From contig JAHHHC010000002.1 of the NCBI GenBank assembly GCA_019359515.1, positions 62,001 to 126,000 on the forward strand: 64,000 nucleotides of DNA. Direction: 5' to 3'. Position numbers and translations under genes: made by a program. The stretch comes from Desmonostoc vinosum HA7617-LM4. GTDB lineage: Bacteria > Cyanobacteriota > Cyanobacteriia > Cyanobacteriales > Nostocaceae. Position 1 is the first letter of the stretch, and each line of letters starts with the position of its first letter. This document shows positions 33,993 to 42,232 of this stretch, in pieces. The notes below the pieces were generated by a model, which saw only the letters and a list, made by a program, of their open reading frames with translations, ran no database searches and had not been told where the DNA came from.

Positions 33993-35561
33993 ATGAAATT
34001 GATTTGTGATCCATCGATTCCCGTAAAAATTCAAAAAATGAAGGAACGGGTGCGGTGGAAGCATCCGAGTATTGTGCAGCGAGGAATTGACCAAACCTGC
34101 ATGGTACTAGACGATCGCAACCAAAATAATCCAGAATTTTCGTTTATGGTTATCGGAGATTCGGGTACTAAATCTCACTACGGAAACCACCCACAAAGAA
34201 AAGTTGCTGAGTTGATGCTTGCTCACCGCGATGAATGCCGTTTTGTGTTACATACAGGAGATGTGATTTATGTGGTGGGTTCCCAAGAGTATTACTCAAG
34301 CAACTTTATCGAACCTTACCGGGAATTTATTTTAGGTGGCGACAACCCTAAAAGCATTCCCTATGATCGCATGATATTTAATTTGCCATTTCTGCCAGTG
34401 CCTGGTAATCACGATTATTACGATGTCCCATTGATGTATCGCTGGCTAGCTGGAACCACCTTACCACTGCGCCGCCTCTTACGCTACAAAGATATTGAGA
34501 TTGGCTGGCATGGTTCTTATCAAGGCGATGCCTATGCACGGGCATTTATGGATTATTTGGGGGCAAATTCTCCACAAGATTTAGAACATCATTTAGATAA
34601 ACACTACACCGCTAAAACCAATACAGGGCGGTGTTTGCGTTACGAACCAGGATATTTTACCCGCGTACCCAATCGTTATTATACTTTTCGTTACGGCGGT
34701 ATTGACTTTTTCGCCTTAGATTCTAATACTTTTAATGACCCGTCACCTTTACCTGCAACCAAAGAAGGTGATCTGAACCGTCGAGAATTGCATCAGCGTC
34801 GCCAACAGATAGACCAAGAAGAATTACAGATTTTAGCAAAATGCGATCGGCTTAACCCAAATATACCCGCAGACGCCGAACAACTCGATTACCTTAGTGC
34901 CAAATTAGACCAAATCAACGAAATCAAAATCGACATCGAAAAACAGCTGACATCCGATAAAGTGCCAGCAGTAGACTTTGAACAACTCCATTGGTTGCGA
35001 AACAGACTCATCGAATCTTGGAATACAGCAGATGTACGCGGACGAGTAATTTATTTCCACCATCCCCCCTACGTTACAGAGGCTACCAAGTGGCATCAAG
35101 CACAAACCTTAGCGGTTCGCCACCGTTTACGTTGGGTATTTGAAGCAGTAGCCGAAACTCTTGGTTCCCTAATTAAAGAACGTCCCATAGTCGATTTAAT
35201 CTTAAACGGTCACGCCCACTGTCTAGAACATCTCCGTACAGTTGATACCGGATATGCTGACTCACACATCAACTGTATTATCTCCGGTGGTAGCGGTCAT
35301 CGTCCCCGCCGCCAGAGAGAGGAGGGAACTGAATTGATGGAAACTTTTACGGAAATCACAGGTAAATCCACTCGCAAAGTTGCCGATTCAATGCTTTACA
35401 TCGGCCGTCATGATTACGCTTCCCAAAAGCGACTACCTTACTCATGCGTGCGAATTGATGTTTTAGATGGTTGTCCCCCCAAGTTTATCGTCAAACCCCT
35501 AGTTACTGAGCGTATCAACGATGAGTGGTATAGTCACCAGTTTCAGCCATTTGTAGTATAA
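33993..35561 (+). CDS. Calcineurin-like metallophosphoesterase
   Basis: 522 aa, ATG start. All five metal-binding blocks are visible: GDSG (residues 55-58), GD (89-90, HTGDVIYV), GNHD (138-141), FHHPPY (355-360) and NGHAHCLEHL (405-414). A helical, charged insertion (about 255-345) separates the third and fourth blocks and is longer than in acid-phosphatase-type relatives. No signal peptide, so cytoplasmic. Substrate unknown. An exported methyltransferase gene follows after about 37 bp on the same strand, suggesting co-transcription. Confidence 0.88.
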   Translation: MKLICDPSIPVKIQKMKERVRWKHPSIVQRGIDQTCMVLDDRNQNNPEFSFMVIGDSGTKSHYGNHPQRKVAELMLAHRDECRFVLHTGDVIYVVGSQEYYSSNFIEPYREFILGGDNPKSIPYDRMIFNLPFLPVPGNHDYYDVPLMYRWLAGTTLPLRRLLRYKDIEIGWHGSYQGDAYARAFMDYLGANSPQDLEHHLDKHYTAKTNTGRCLRYEPGYFTRVPNRYYTFRYGGIDFFALDSNTFNDPSPLPATKEGDLNRRELHQRRQQIDQEELQILAKCDRLNPNIPADAEQLDYLSAKLDQINEIKIDIEKQLTSDKVPAVDFEQLHWLRNRLIESWNTADVRGRVIYFHHPPYVTEATKWHQAQTLAVRHRLRWVFEAVAETLGSLIKERPIVDLILNGHAHCLEHLRTVDTGYADSHINCIISGGSGHRPRRQREEGTELMETFTEITGKSTRKVADSMLYIGRHDYASQKRLPYSCVRIDVLDGCPPKFIVKPLVTERINDEWYSHQFQPFVV

Positions 35562-35598
35562 AATCTCTGCGTACCCCTCTGCGTTCACCTTTGTGTTT

Positions 35599-36339
35599 AT
35601 GCCCAAACAGAAGCTTTTACATCTCATCCTAGCCAGCTTATTAATAGTTACTTGCTGCTTATTCAACACTGACACAGCAGTAGCTTCTGCAACCGCCATA
35701 ACTTACAAACAACGAACCATCCACAGCCTAGACGGCATCGGCAAATACTACATGGGGCGAGAAATTGCTAAGGTTATGGGACATACGGGTGCAGGCTGGC
35801 TGGAAAGGGCAAGCCGAGAAGCAGAAGAAAAACCAAGCAGAATAGTGAGTGTTCTTAACCTTAAACCCAACGATGTGGTTGCAGATATTGGTGCAGGTAC
35901 AGGTTATTTAAGCTTTATCATTGCACCTTTATTACCAAAAGGCAAAGTCTTAGCTGTAGATATTCAGCCAGAAATGTTAGATATCATCAAGTTTTTTCAA
36001 CAAGAGAAAAATATTATCAACATTGAACCTGTTTTAGCAACCCTCACCAACCCCAACCTGCCATCCGCAAGTGTCGATTTAGCATTGATGGTGGATGCTT
36101 ACCACGAACTTGAGTATCCCCAAGAAGTGATGAAAAAAATTGTGAACGCGCTCAAACCAGGTGGTAGGGTAGTTTTGGTTGAGTATCGGGCTGAAAATCC
36201 TTTCATTATGATCAAACGTCTGCACAAGATGACTCAAAAGCAGGTTCGTAAGGAAATGCAAGCTATTGGTTTGGTTTGGCGTGAAACCAAAAACTTATTA
36301 CCCCAGCAGCATTTAATGATATTTGAAAAGCAAGCTTAA
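35599..36339 (+). CDS. Class I SAM-dependent methyltransferase with N-terminal export signal
   Basis: 246 aa from ATG 35599 (a GTG two codons upstream is possible). The N-terminus KQKLLHLILASLLIVTCCLF ... AVASA looks like a signal peptide or anchor. The Rossmann methyltransferase motifs follow: motif I VVADIGAGTGYLSFIIAPLL, then VLAVDIQPEMLDII, and LMVDAYHELEYPQEVM, then LKPGGRVVLVEY. S-adenosylmethionine is cytoplasmic, so an exported methyltransferase is odd; the helix may simply anchor it with the catalytic domain inside. Follows the phosphoesterase gene closely. Substrate unknown. Confidence 0.85.
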   Translation: MPKQKLLHLILASLLIVTCCLFNTDTAVASATAITYKQRTIHSLDGIGKYYMGREIAKVMGHTGAGWLERASREAEEKPSRIVSVLNLKPNDVVADIGAGTGYLSFIIAPLLPKGKVLAVDIQPEMLDIIKFFQQEKNIINIEPVLATLTNPNLPSASVDLALMVDAYHELEYPQEVMKKIVNALKPGGRVVLVEYRAENPFIMIKRLHKMTQKQVRKEMQAIGLVWRETKNLLPQQHLMIFEKQA

Positions 36340-36614
36340 GATTTTTGAGGAATCAAGCTGGCGCTTTTGGTTGTACTATCCCACACTATCCAGCTAACAG
36401 AATCATCTAAATCAACAGCACTATTGGAAACTTTAAAATATAGCTTTTCTGCACCTTTAGTTTCAATCGCAAAGTCGGCATTTTGGGCATAAATAACTTT
36501 AAAACCCTTGTCTCGTAAACAATACATTGCCCAAGCTTTCAAAGATTGTTTATATGGTTCGTGAGGAATTGGCGGTTTTGTGATCGTTTCTTCAATGACT
36601 TTAAATATTTGCAT
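36336..36614 (-). CDS. Hypothetical protein (92 aa)
   Basis: ATG start with AGGAAACTC upstream. Product MQIFKVIEETITKPPIPHEP... reads like a small mixed alpha/beta protein (YAQNADFAIETKGAEKLYFKV, SWIVWDS). The stop overlaps that of the methyltransferase by 4 bp, convergent. No family recognised. Confidence 0.55.
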   Translation of the reverse strand: MQIFKVIEETITKPPIPHEPYKQSLKAWAMYCLRDKGFKVIYAQNADFAIETKGAEKLYFKVSNSAVDLDDSVSWIVWDSTTKSASLIPQKS

Positions 36615-36746
36615 GAGTTTCCTGTTTCTCCTCCCGTAGGTGGCATTATAATCAATTCCCCCTGAGCATTGCGTTCTAATTTTAAATCGGGGTTTTCCTC
36701 ACACATGTGAGCATAATTACAGAATTAAGATTTAGTGTAAGTGCTG

Positions 36747-37211
36747 TCATAAGTCTGGATCACAACGAATTTCAATCATCAAGCCATCAGGATCGTAGAA
36801 GTACACACCTCTACCAGTGGGACGGGTAACAGGGCCATGAGCGATCGCAATCTCATTGTCTCGCAATACTGCCACCGCTTGCTCAAATAACGGCGGATCT
36901 ATATCAAAAGCCAGATGATAAGCTCTAGTAAAATTCCGTTCTGGATTTGGATCAGGTGGTGTTAAATCGGGTGTCCAAAATAGATCTAAAACTGTGCCAT
37001 CCGGTGTGACAAAATTGGCTACCTTTCCTGATGCTACAAGTTCCAGCAAGGTTTCCGGTACTTCATCGCCAACGAGTTCATGCAAACCCAAAATAGTACC
37101 GTAAAAGTATCGAGAAGCTTGCATATCACAAACATTCAAAGCAATATGATGCACCTTACGCAGATTTCCCACTGCTAAAACACTTTTCACTGTTTGAGAA
37201 CTAGATAGCAT
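36747..37211 (-). CDS. VOC-superfamily (glyoxalase/dioxygenase-like) protein
   Basis: 154 aa, ATG start. Beta-alpha-beta-beta-beta modules typical of the vicinal oxygen chelate fold: VHHIALNVCDMQASRYFYGTILGL at the start, AYHLAFDIDPPLFEQAVAVL in the middle and GVYFYDPDGLMIEIRCDPDL at the end. Metal ligands are expected at H (HHIAL), H (YHLAF) and E (IEIR). Could be a lactoylglutathione lyase or extradiol-type enzyme; the substrate cannot be told. Single gene. Confidence 0.85.
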   Translation of the reverse strand: MLSSSQTVKSVLAVGNLRKVHHIALNVCDMQASRYFYGTILGLHELVGDEVPETLLELVASGKVANFVTPDGTVLDLFWTPDLTPPDPNPERNFTRAYHLAFDIDPPLFEQAVAVLRDNEIAIAHGPVTRPTGRGVYFYDPDGLMIEIRCDPDL

Positions 37212-37313
37212 GATAGAAAAGATTTCTCTACAAAGATAGAAGTTAAACTATTCTACTAAATTTTATTATTTATATAAATTCTAAACAATTTGCAAACTAG
37301 CGAAATCCTCTAT

Positions 37314-37428
37314 TTATATCAAGTTCGGATAATCGCTTATTATTAAAATTTCTCTGTGTCCCCGTATCTTTGCGTCAGCCCTAACAATAAGTCTTCAAGC
37401 TAACATGATATTATTCTCTCTCTTGGCG
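37314..37428. repeat. Dispersed repeat, short copy
   Basis: Homologous to 52489-52635. Shared pieces: ATATCAAGTTCG, CTTATTATTAAAATTTCTC, GCGTCAGCCCTAAC, ATAAGTCTTCA and AACATGATAT. Here the middle is only GTGTCCCCGTATCTTTGCGT; in the other copy the middle is expanded to repeated CCCCGCGT units. Confidence 0.85.
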
Positions 37429-37443
37429 TCTTAGCAGTTCGTT

Positions 37444-37917
37444 ATGTCATTCGATTATTCCCTAGATTTTCATCACATTGATTTTCGCCAACATCCCGAA
37501 CTTTATCGTGTTGGTAAAGGCGAGCAAGGTGTACTCTTAGTAGAACCATATAAATCCGAAATCCTTCCCCATTGGCGCTTCAAAACACCTGATATTGCTA
37601 AACAATCCAGCGAAAAAATCTACAAAATATTTCTTGATTACTTAGAACAAGATGATTTTGTTGGTGCAGATATGGCACGTAAATTTTTACAAATGGGCTA
37701 TACACGCTCTCGCCGTTATGCTAATCATAAAAGTGGGAGAAAATACAAACAAAACTCACAACTAGCCAATTCTAAAAAAGAGATTTTAGCCTACGACGTA
37801 GACCCAGTAAAAGCCGAGTCAGCAGCAATATTTAAAGTCAAATGGATAGAAGCAAAAACAAATGCAAAATATCTCCAACTGTTAGCCAAGCATAAACAGA
37901 TGTACGAAATTAACTAG
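37444..37917 (+). CDS. DUF4385-family protein
   Basis: 157 aa, ATG start. The pattern FDYSLDFHHIDFRQHPELYRVGKGEQGVLLVEPYK, then LPHWRFKTPDIA, then DYLEQDDFVGADMARKFLQMGYTRSRRYANH matches what I know of DUF4385, a conserved bacterial family of unknown function. Basic overall. Convergent with the aldo/keto reductase; 12 bp between stops. Confidence 0.8.
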   Translation: MSFDYSLDFHHIDFRQHPELYRVGKGEQGVLLVEPYKSEILPHWRFKTPDIAKQSSEKIYKIFLDYLEQDDFVGADMARKFLQMGYTRSRRYANHKSGRKYKQNSQLANSKKEILAYDVDPVKAESAAIFKVKWIEAKTNAKYLQLLAKHKQMYEIN

Positions 37918-37929
37918 CAATCTCAAGCT

Positions 37930-38949
37930 TTACCGTCGATATTCATCACCACAATCGCCAATTAGCTCATATAAATCTCGTGATTTGTGAGATATTGTGT
38001 CTATGCGATCGCCATCCTCAGCATTCAGCGTCAAAGTAAATACTTTGGCGTTATCTTGGATATGTTCAGATACACCAAGTCTAGCACCAACAATTACGCC
38101 GCCAACTGTGGGTTTATCTAAGATATAACGTACTGCCACATTCGAGATACTTACCCCATGCTGATCAGCAATTTGCTTGAGGGTCGAAAGCAACTCTTGA
38201 AATAATCGCCAACCGCCCCAAGCATCAATTATATTTTTGTATTTTCTCAAGCTGGCTGTACCTAAGTCAAACCTTCCTGGTTCCGGTTTATCCAAATATT
38301 TTTCTGATAACAAACCACCACAAACTGTGCCGTAAGTAAAAAGTTTGATGTCGTGCTGTTGACAAAATTGCACCATATTAATTTCAGGACGGCGATCAAC
38401 TAAGGAAAATTGTACTTGGTTAGACACAATTTTAATACCTGCGTCCACAATAATCTTGAGATGTTCGGTATCAAAATTAGTTAAAGCAAGATGTTTAATT
38501 TTTCCCTCAGTCTGAAGTTCCGCCATATATTTGAGGGCTTCAAGGTAGTTTTTATCTTGATATTCCCACCAGTGGAATTGCATCAAATCTAATGATTCAA
38601 CATCCATTCTGCGGAGGGAGATATCAATATTTTCCTCCACTAGCTTTTTCGTCATTTTCCCTGGACGAGGAACCCATTTTGTAAAGGCTTGCAAATTAGC
38701 TAAAGCCTCTTTCCCGCGATTAGCAATTAATTGACGGCGAAATTCACCAATAAAATCTTCTGCGGGGCCATAATGATCTGCTAAATCCCAAGTGGTAAAG
38801 CCTGCATCCAAATAATCAAACATAGTTTGAATAGCAGCTTTAGGGTTAATGCTTCCGTGTCCGCCAGAGACTTGCCACATGCCATTTAAAATCCGGCAAA
38901 TATTTAAATCAGGAGTAAATTGTAAACGACTTTCTACGGGTAATGTCAT
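37930..38949 (-). CDS. Aldo/keto reductase
   Basis: 339 aa, ATG start. TIM-barrel NADPH-dependent oxidoreductase. The catalytic Tyr is in TTWDLADHYGPAEDFIG (D, Y), Lys in LQAFTKWVPRPGKM and the conserved His-like position in DLMQFHWWEYQD. C-terminal nucleotide-binding SNVAVRYILDKPTVGGVIVGAR. Substrate unknown. About 20 bp downstream of petJ on the same strand, so it may be co-transcribed with petJ. Confidence 0.9.
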   Translation of the reverse strand: MTLPVESRLQFTPDLNICRILNGMWQVSGGHGSINPKAAIQTMFDYLDAGFTTWDLADHYGPAEDFIGEFRRQLIANRGKEALANLQAFTKWVPRPGKMTKKLVEENIDISLRRMDVESLDLMQFHWWEYQDKNYLEALKYMAELQTEGKIKHLALTNFDTEHLKIIVDAGIKIVSNQVQFSLVDRRPEINMVQFCQQHDIKLFTYGTVCGGLLSEKYLDKPEPGRFDLGTASLRKYKNIIDAWGGWRLFQELLSTLKQIADQHGVSISNVAVRYILDKPTVGGVIVGARLGVSEHIQDNAKVFTLTLNAEDGDRIDTISHKSRDLYELIGDCGDEYRR

Positions 38950-38969
38950 ATTATTTGGATTTGGAATTT

Positions 38970-39305
38970 TTAACGCCAGTCTTTTGCAGCTTGTTCGAGA
39001 ACGTAAGCAGAAACATCTTGAATTTCTTGCTCATTCAGACGGTCTTTGTAAGCTGACATATTATTTTTACCATTGGTAACAATAGATATAATTGCCTCCA
39101 TTGAATCCATTTTATATTTATTCAATGCTTTCTTTTTCAATGTCTTATTTCGCCTGACTATATTACCACCGTTAATGTGACAACCAGCACATTGAGTGCT
39201 AAATATTTGCTCGCCATTTGCTATATCTACGGCGCTAGCAGGCAAAATTATAGTACTTGTCAATAGCCCAAATATTACTAATACTAGTGTTAGTAGTTTT
39301 TTCAC
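38970..39305 (-). CDS. petJ: Cytochrome c6
   Basis: 111 aa, GTG start with AAGGAG upstream. Signal peptide 1-25 (ending LPASA) directs it to the thylakoid lumen. Haem site CAGCH (C39, C42, H43) and axial Met in NNMSAYKDRL (M83); the mature protein is about 86 aa, normal for c6. It carries electrons from cytochrome b6f to photosystem I or oxidase. The IVRRNKTLKKKALNKYKM stretch is strongly basic, a variable feature among c6 proteins. The 74-aa gene upstream ends 12 bp before it, giving a probable 74-aa, petJ, reductase operon. Confidence 0.92.
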   Translation of the reverse strand: MKKLLTLVLVIFGLLTSTIILPASAVDIANGEQIFSTQCAGCHINGGNIVRRNKTLKKKALNKYKMDSMEAIISIVTNGKNNMSAYKDRLNEQEIQDVSAYVLEQAAKDWR

Positions 39306-39317
39306 TTATGCTTCTCC

Positions 39318-39542
39318 TTATAAGGATTCAAAGTCAGCCGTAAATCCTGCAAAATGCGTACAGTCTTCTTGAAATGCTTCAGCATCACTAACATCTTCAA
39401 TTTTATATGTCATGATGCGTGTCCCATCTGGCATCTTTTTAGAAGAAGTACAATCGCCTTGATATTTATCTGCGATCGCTTTAAATTCACTACCATAAAT
39501 TTTCCAAGCATCGCCTGAACAGGTGATGTTTACTTGCCACAT
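39318..39542 (-). CDS. Small hypothetical protein (74 aa) upstream of petJ
   Basis: ATG start. MWQVNITCSGDAWKIYGSEF... contains three Cys (C8, C31, C61) and no membrane segment or signal peptide. Its stop lies 12 bp before the petJ start on the same strand, so the two are probably co-transcribed. I do not recognise the family. Confidence 0.6.
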   Translation of the reverse strand: MWQVNITCSGDAWKIYGSEFKAIADKYQGDCTSSKKMPDGTRIMTYKIEDVSDAEAFQEDCTHFAGFTADFESL

Positions 39543-39863
39543 AATCGAGATTTATTTAATAACAACAAATACTCATCATCTCACAAATAGGCAACATAGT
39601 ACATAAGCTGTTCCATATATAACTTGCATAATTAGGGCGGGCAAGATGCCCACCCCACAAGAGTTTTATTTAATTTGATTATGTAATTTAGATGTTTTTT
39701 AGCTTATCACTGACTTGATTAGGTAGGCATCAAAAAGACTGAGTTCAATGGCTGAAGTTTTCTATCTAAAGGAAGGGATTAGCTAAATAGGGCTACGTCA
39801 TAATGTAAATATAGCATCATGTCTATAATTTTTTCCAAATTAGCTTAATCCCCAGAGTTGAAG
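39543..39863. other. Intergenic region with dispersed repeat
   Basis: About 320 bp, divergent. Holds GGGCGGGCAAGATGCCCACC (an imperfect palindrome) followed by the 40-bp dispersed repeat at 39650-39689. No gene seen. Confidence 0.5.
39650..39689 (-). repeat. Dispersed 40-bp repeat, copy 1
   Basis: On the minus strand it matches 45151-45190 with about two mismatches (shared CATAATCAAATTAAAT and AAACTCTTGTGGGGTGG). Confidence 0.85.
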
Positions 39864-40643
39864 ATGTCTAAAAATATCAAAGAGCAAATCCAGGCTGATT
39901 TACAACAAGCTAAAGCAACTGGTCAGTTAAGAACTGAAAGAATTAGAGAAATTGTCAAAGCCGCAGTTTCTCAAGTATCTTCTGAGTTCAAAGAAGGTTC
40001 TAGCGAACTTCGTAGTCTTGTTAGAGATGTGGTTTCTGCTGTGATTGAAAACTTTCAAGAAAAAGGTAGCGAACTGAAAGAAGAAGTGACAGCTTCAATA
40101 GAAGGAGCAATAGAAGGAATTAATACAAAAAGACACGAATCTATTGCTAAAACTCAAACAGAAATGAAAAAGTTGCAGGCTCAATTAGATAACGAAGAAG
40201 CCGAACTCCAAAAAGAAGTTGACGTAATTTTAGCCGAGGTTGAAGAAACAAGTAAAGAAAAACCTGCTACTACCAAGACTGCAATTGACTCTGCTGTTGA
40301 TGCGATTAAAAATAGCGAAGAAGCATCCTTACTACAAAAGCGTTACGCTCAATTACAAGCACAGTTAGCTATTGTCAGAGCAAATTTAGCAGCACGCTAC
40401 GGTGGACGTGCTGATGAGGTTAAAGACTACTTAGATGAGGCTAAAAACTGGTATAGTCAAGCTCGTCCACAAGCCGAAACTATGGTTACACAAGTACAAG
40501 AAAAGCACTCACGGTTAGACCAAAAACTAGGTGAAGCAGGTACAGCCATAGCGAAAAAAGAACGGCAAGTAAAACTAATTCTCAGAGAATTGTTGCTATC
40601 AGCAGCCGACTTATTTAAAGAAAGAGAACATTCTGAGAAATAG
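39864..40643 (+). CDS. Long coiled-coil protein of unknown function
   Basis: 259 aa from ATG 39864 (MSKNIKEQIQADLQQAKATGQ); the TTG two codons upstream is less likely. Almost entirely helical and charged: EIVKAAVSQVSSEFKEGSSELRSL, KRHESIAKTQTEMKKLQAQLDNEEAEL and VRANLAARYGGRADEVKDYLDE show heptad periodicity. No membrane helix or Cys. Similar to cyanobacterial histidine-rich-free, apolipoprotein-like proteins, but no name can be given. A perfect hairpin terminator follows. Confidence 0.75.
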   Translation: MSKNIKEQIQADLQQAKATGQLRTERIREIVKAAVSQVSSEFKEGSSELRSLVRDVVSAVIENFQEKGSELKEEVTASIEGAIEGINTKRHESIAKTQTEMKKLQAQLDNEEAELQKEVDVILAEVEETSKEKPATTKTAIDSAVDAIKNSEEASLLQKRYAQLQAQLAIVRANLAARYGGRADEVKDYLDEAKNWYSQARPQAETMVTQVQEKHSRLDQKLGEAGTAIAKKERQVKLILRELLLSAADLFKEREHSEK

Positions 40644-40654
40644 AAATAAACATC

Positions 40655-40690
40655 AAAATAGTTAGGATATATATCCTAACTATTTTTATC
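40655..40690. terminator. Rho-independent terminator
   Basis: Perfect palindrome AAAATAGTTAGGATAT / ATATCCTAACTATTTT (40655-40686) followed by TATC; the T-rich right arm makes it a good terminator of the coiled-coil gene, possibly in both directions. Confidence 0.85.
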
Positions 40691-40856
40691 TCACGCAGAA
40701 AAGCCAGTGCGTTGCACAAGAATTATTAATTACGAATTACGAATAGTCCTTCTTTGCGCCTCTGCGCCTCTGCGTGCAAATATAATTCCTAATCATAACA
40801 GCTAAAAGCCTCAGAATTTCTTCTGAGACTTTCGTGAACAAGAGTGTCAGCTAAAA

Positions 40857-41048
40857 TTAAGAAATCGGTTCTTGTCTATTAAGTGCTTCCTCATACTTAG
40901 CAATTACCCAAACTGCGTGAATACTACCGGGAAGCCAGCCAAGAAGTGTGAGTAAAACGTTAATTAAAAAACTGGGGCCGATACCAACTGTGAGAAAAAC
41001 GCCTAGAGGAGGCAATACCAAACCTAAAAGTAAACGAGCTAATTTCAT
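40857..41048 (-). CDS. YqaE/Pmp3-family membrane protein
   Basis: 63 aa from ATG 41048 (MKLARLLLGLVLPPLGVFLTV); the longer TTG frame from 41081 adds a non-conserved leader. Two membrane helices with the family pattern PPLGVFLTVG ... FLINVLLTLLGWLPGSIHAVWVI. These small proteolipids are stress-induced in plants and bacteria and affect membrane potential (family knowledge). Confidence 0.9.
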   Translation of the reverse strand: MKLARLLLGLVLPPLGVFLTVGIGPSFLINVLLTLLGWLPGSIHAVWVIAKYEEALNRQEPIS

Positions 41049-41148
41049 GATTGATTCTGTTACAGTTTTGCGATTGGTCAATTACATTCTCGTGATCATA
41101 CCGAATTATAAAATCCATCCATTGAATTATTTTAATTCGGGATTTTAC

Positions 41149-41550
41149 TTAGCTAGAGGGTAATTCGTTTTGGCTTTTTACATCACCACCGCTGGTTAAA
41201 GCCAGATTTCTCTCAGCAAAGTATTTATTGATGAAGGTGCTAGAAAAAGATAGAATTACTGGCCCTATCAGAAAAGCGATAATTCCTCTAACTGAGAATC
41301 CAGGAACCAGCACTGCTGCTAACCAGAAACACAAACCGTTAATAATTAGCGAAAAGGCTCCTAATGATACAAAGTTAAGCGGTAGAGAGAGAGTAGAAAG
41401 AACTGGTTTAACTGAACCGTTAATTGCACCAATTACTAAAGCGGCAATTATAGCAGCGGGAAAGTTAGCGATATTAACACCAGGGATTACTAAATCAACA
41501 ATTAGCAGACTTAAAGCTGTAGCGATCGCGGTTAAAAAGGTTCCCATCAT
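41149..41550 (-). CDS. Phage holin family 4 / DUF360-type membrane protein
   Basis: 133 aa, ATG start with GGTGAAG upstream. Four membrane helices with the family pattern FPAAIIAALVIGAINGSVKPVL, then LPLNFVSLGAFSLIINGLCFWLAA, then VRGIIAFLIGPVILS. Despite the family name these are ordinary chromosomal membrane proteins in many bacteria; no phage genes are nearby. Next to YqaE on the same strand, about 100 bp apart. Confidence 0.85.
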   Translation of the reverse strand: MMGTFLTAIATALSLLIVDLVIPGVNIANFPAAIIAALVIGAINGSVKPVLSTLSLPLNFVSLGAFSLIINGLCFWLAAVLVPGFSVRGIIAFLIGPVILSFSSTFINKYFAERNLALTSGGDVKSQNELPSS

Positions 41551-42232
41551 TTTTCTTCACCTATAGAACCAAAAATTTATATTGTGCATGTCTTATTTCC
41601 ATCTTTAACTAAGCGCTAAGCTTTAGCATCTTTTGCAAGATAGATTCTGCTTCTACCATTTGGTCGAGAATTTCAAGGACTTATATTTTAACGAAGCTAG
41701 GAGGCAGGGGGCCATTTTTGTAACGGGGATTTATAACCCCCCTCCAAAAACCTTTCGCCTTCAAAGGCAAGGTTTTAGACCCGATTGTTTCCATAAAATT
41801 AGGGTCATTAGTACAACTTTATGGCTCTACCGTACTTGTTATACCAAATAGACATGTTTGCAAAAGGGAACGCTTAACAAAGGAAAAAGGCAGTGTTAAG
41901 AAATTAATGTCGAAAAATTAGCGTAGTTTCCCACACATAGCAAGCTATTTGGGATTTTTTTATAGCAACTTGAGCATCATAGTACTGAAAAATCAATTTT
42001 ATAAATCACAAGTATTTCTAACTCCTTCTTGAGTATGTTGACGAAATATTAACAACATGTTTTTATCCATTCCCCATTACCCCTCATCCCCACTCCCTCC
42101 GCGAGCGGGGGCCACGAGTTCCCCAGTACCCCATTTCCTTCTATTTATGTGTCGTAATCTACCAAAAAGCTGATTGCGTAGGTACGAATGTCATGGTTTA
42201 GTGAAATTAAATAACTCATATTAGGAGCCAAT
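41551..42232. other. Intergenic region upstream of cphB
   Basis: About 680 bp. Near 41700-41810 a stretch GGGGGCCATTTTTG ... GGGGATTTATAACCCCCC with facing G and C runs resembles a degraded mobile-element end. Positions 42068-42125 are low-complexity (CCCCATTACCCCTCATCCCC). The last 60 bp hold the cphB ribosome site. No gene is supported. Confidence 0.45.

Noticed and set aside
41149-41550. Holin gene as a sign of a prophage
   Set aside because: The family is a common chromosomal membrane family and no phage structural, integrase or lysis genes are near.
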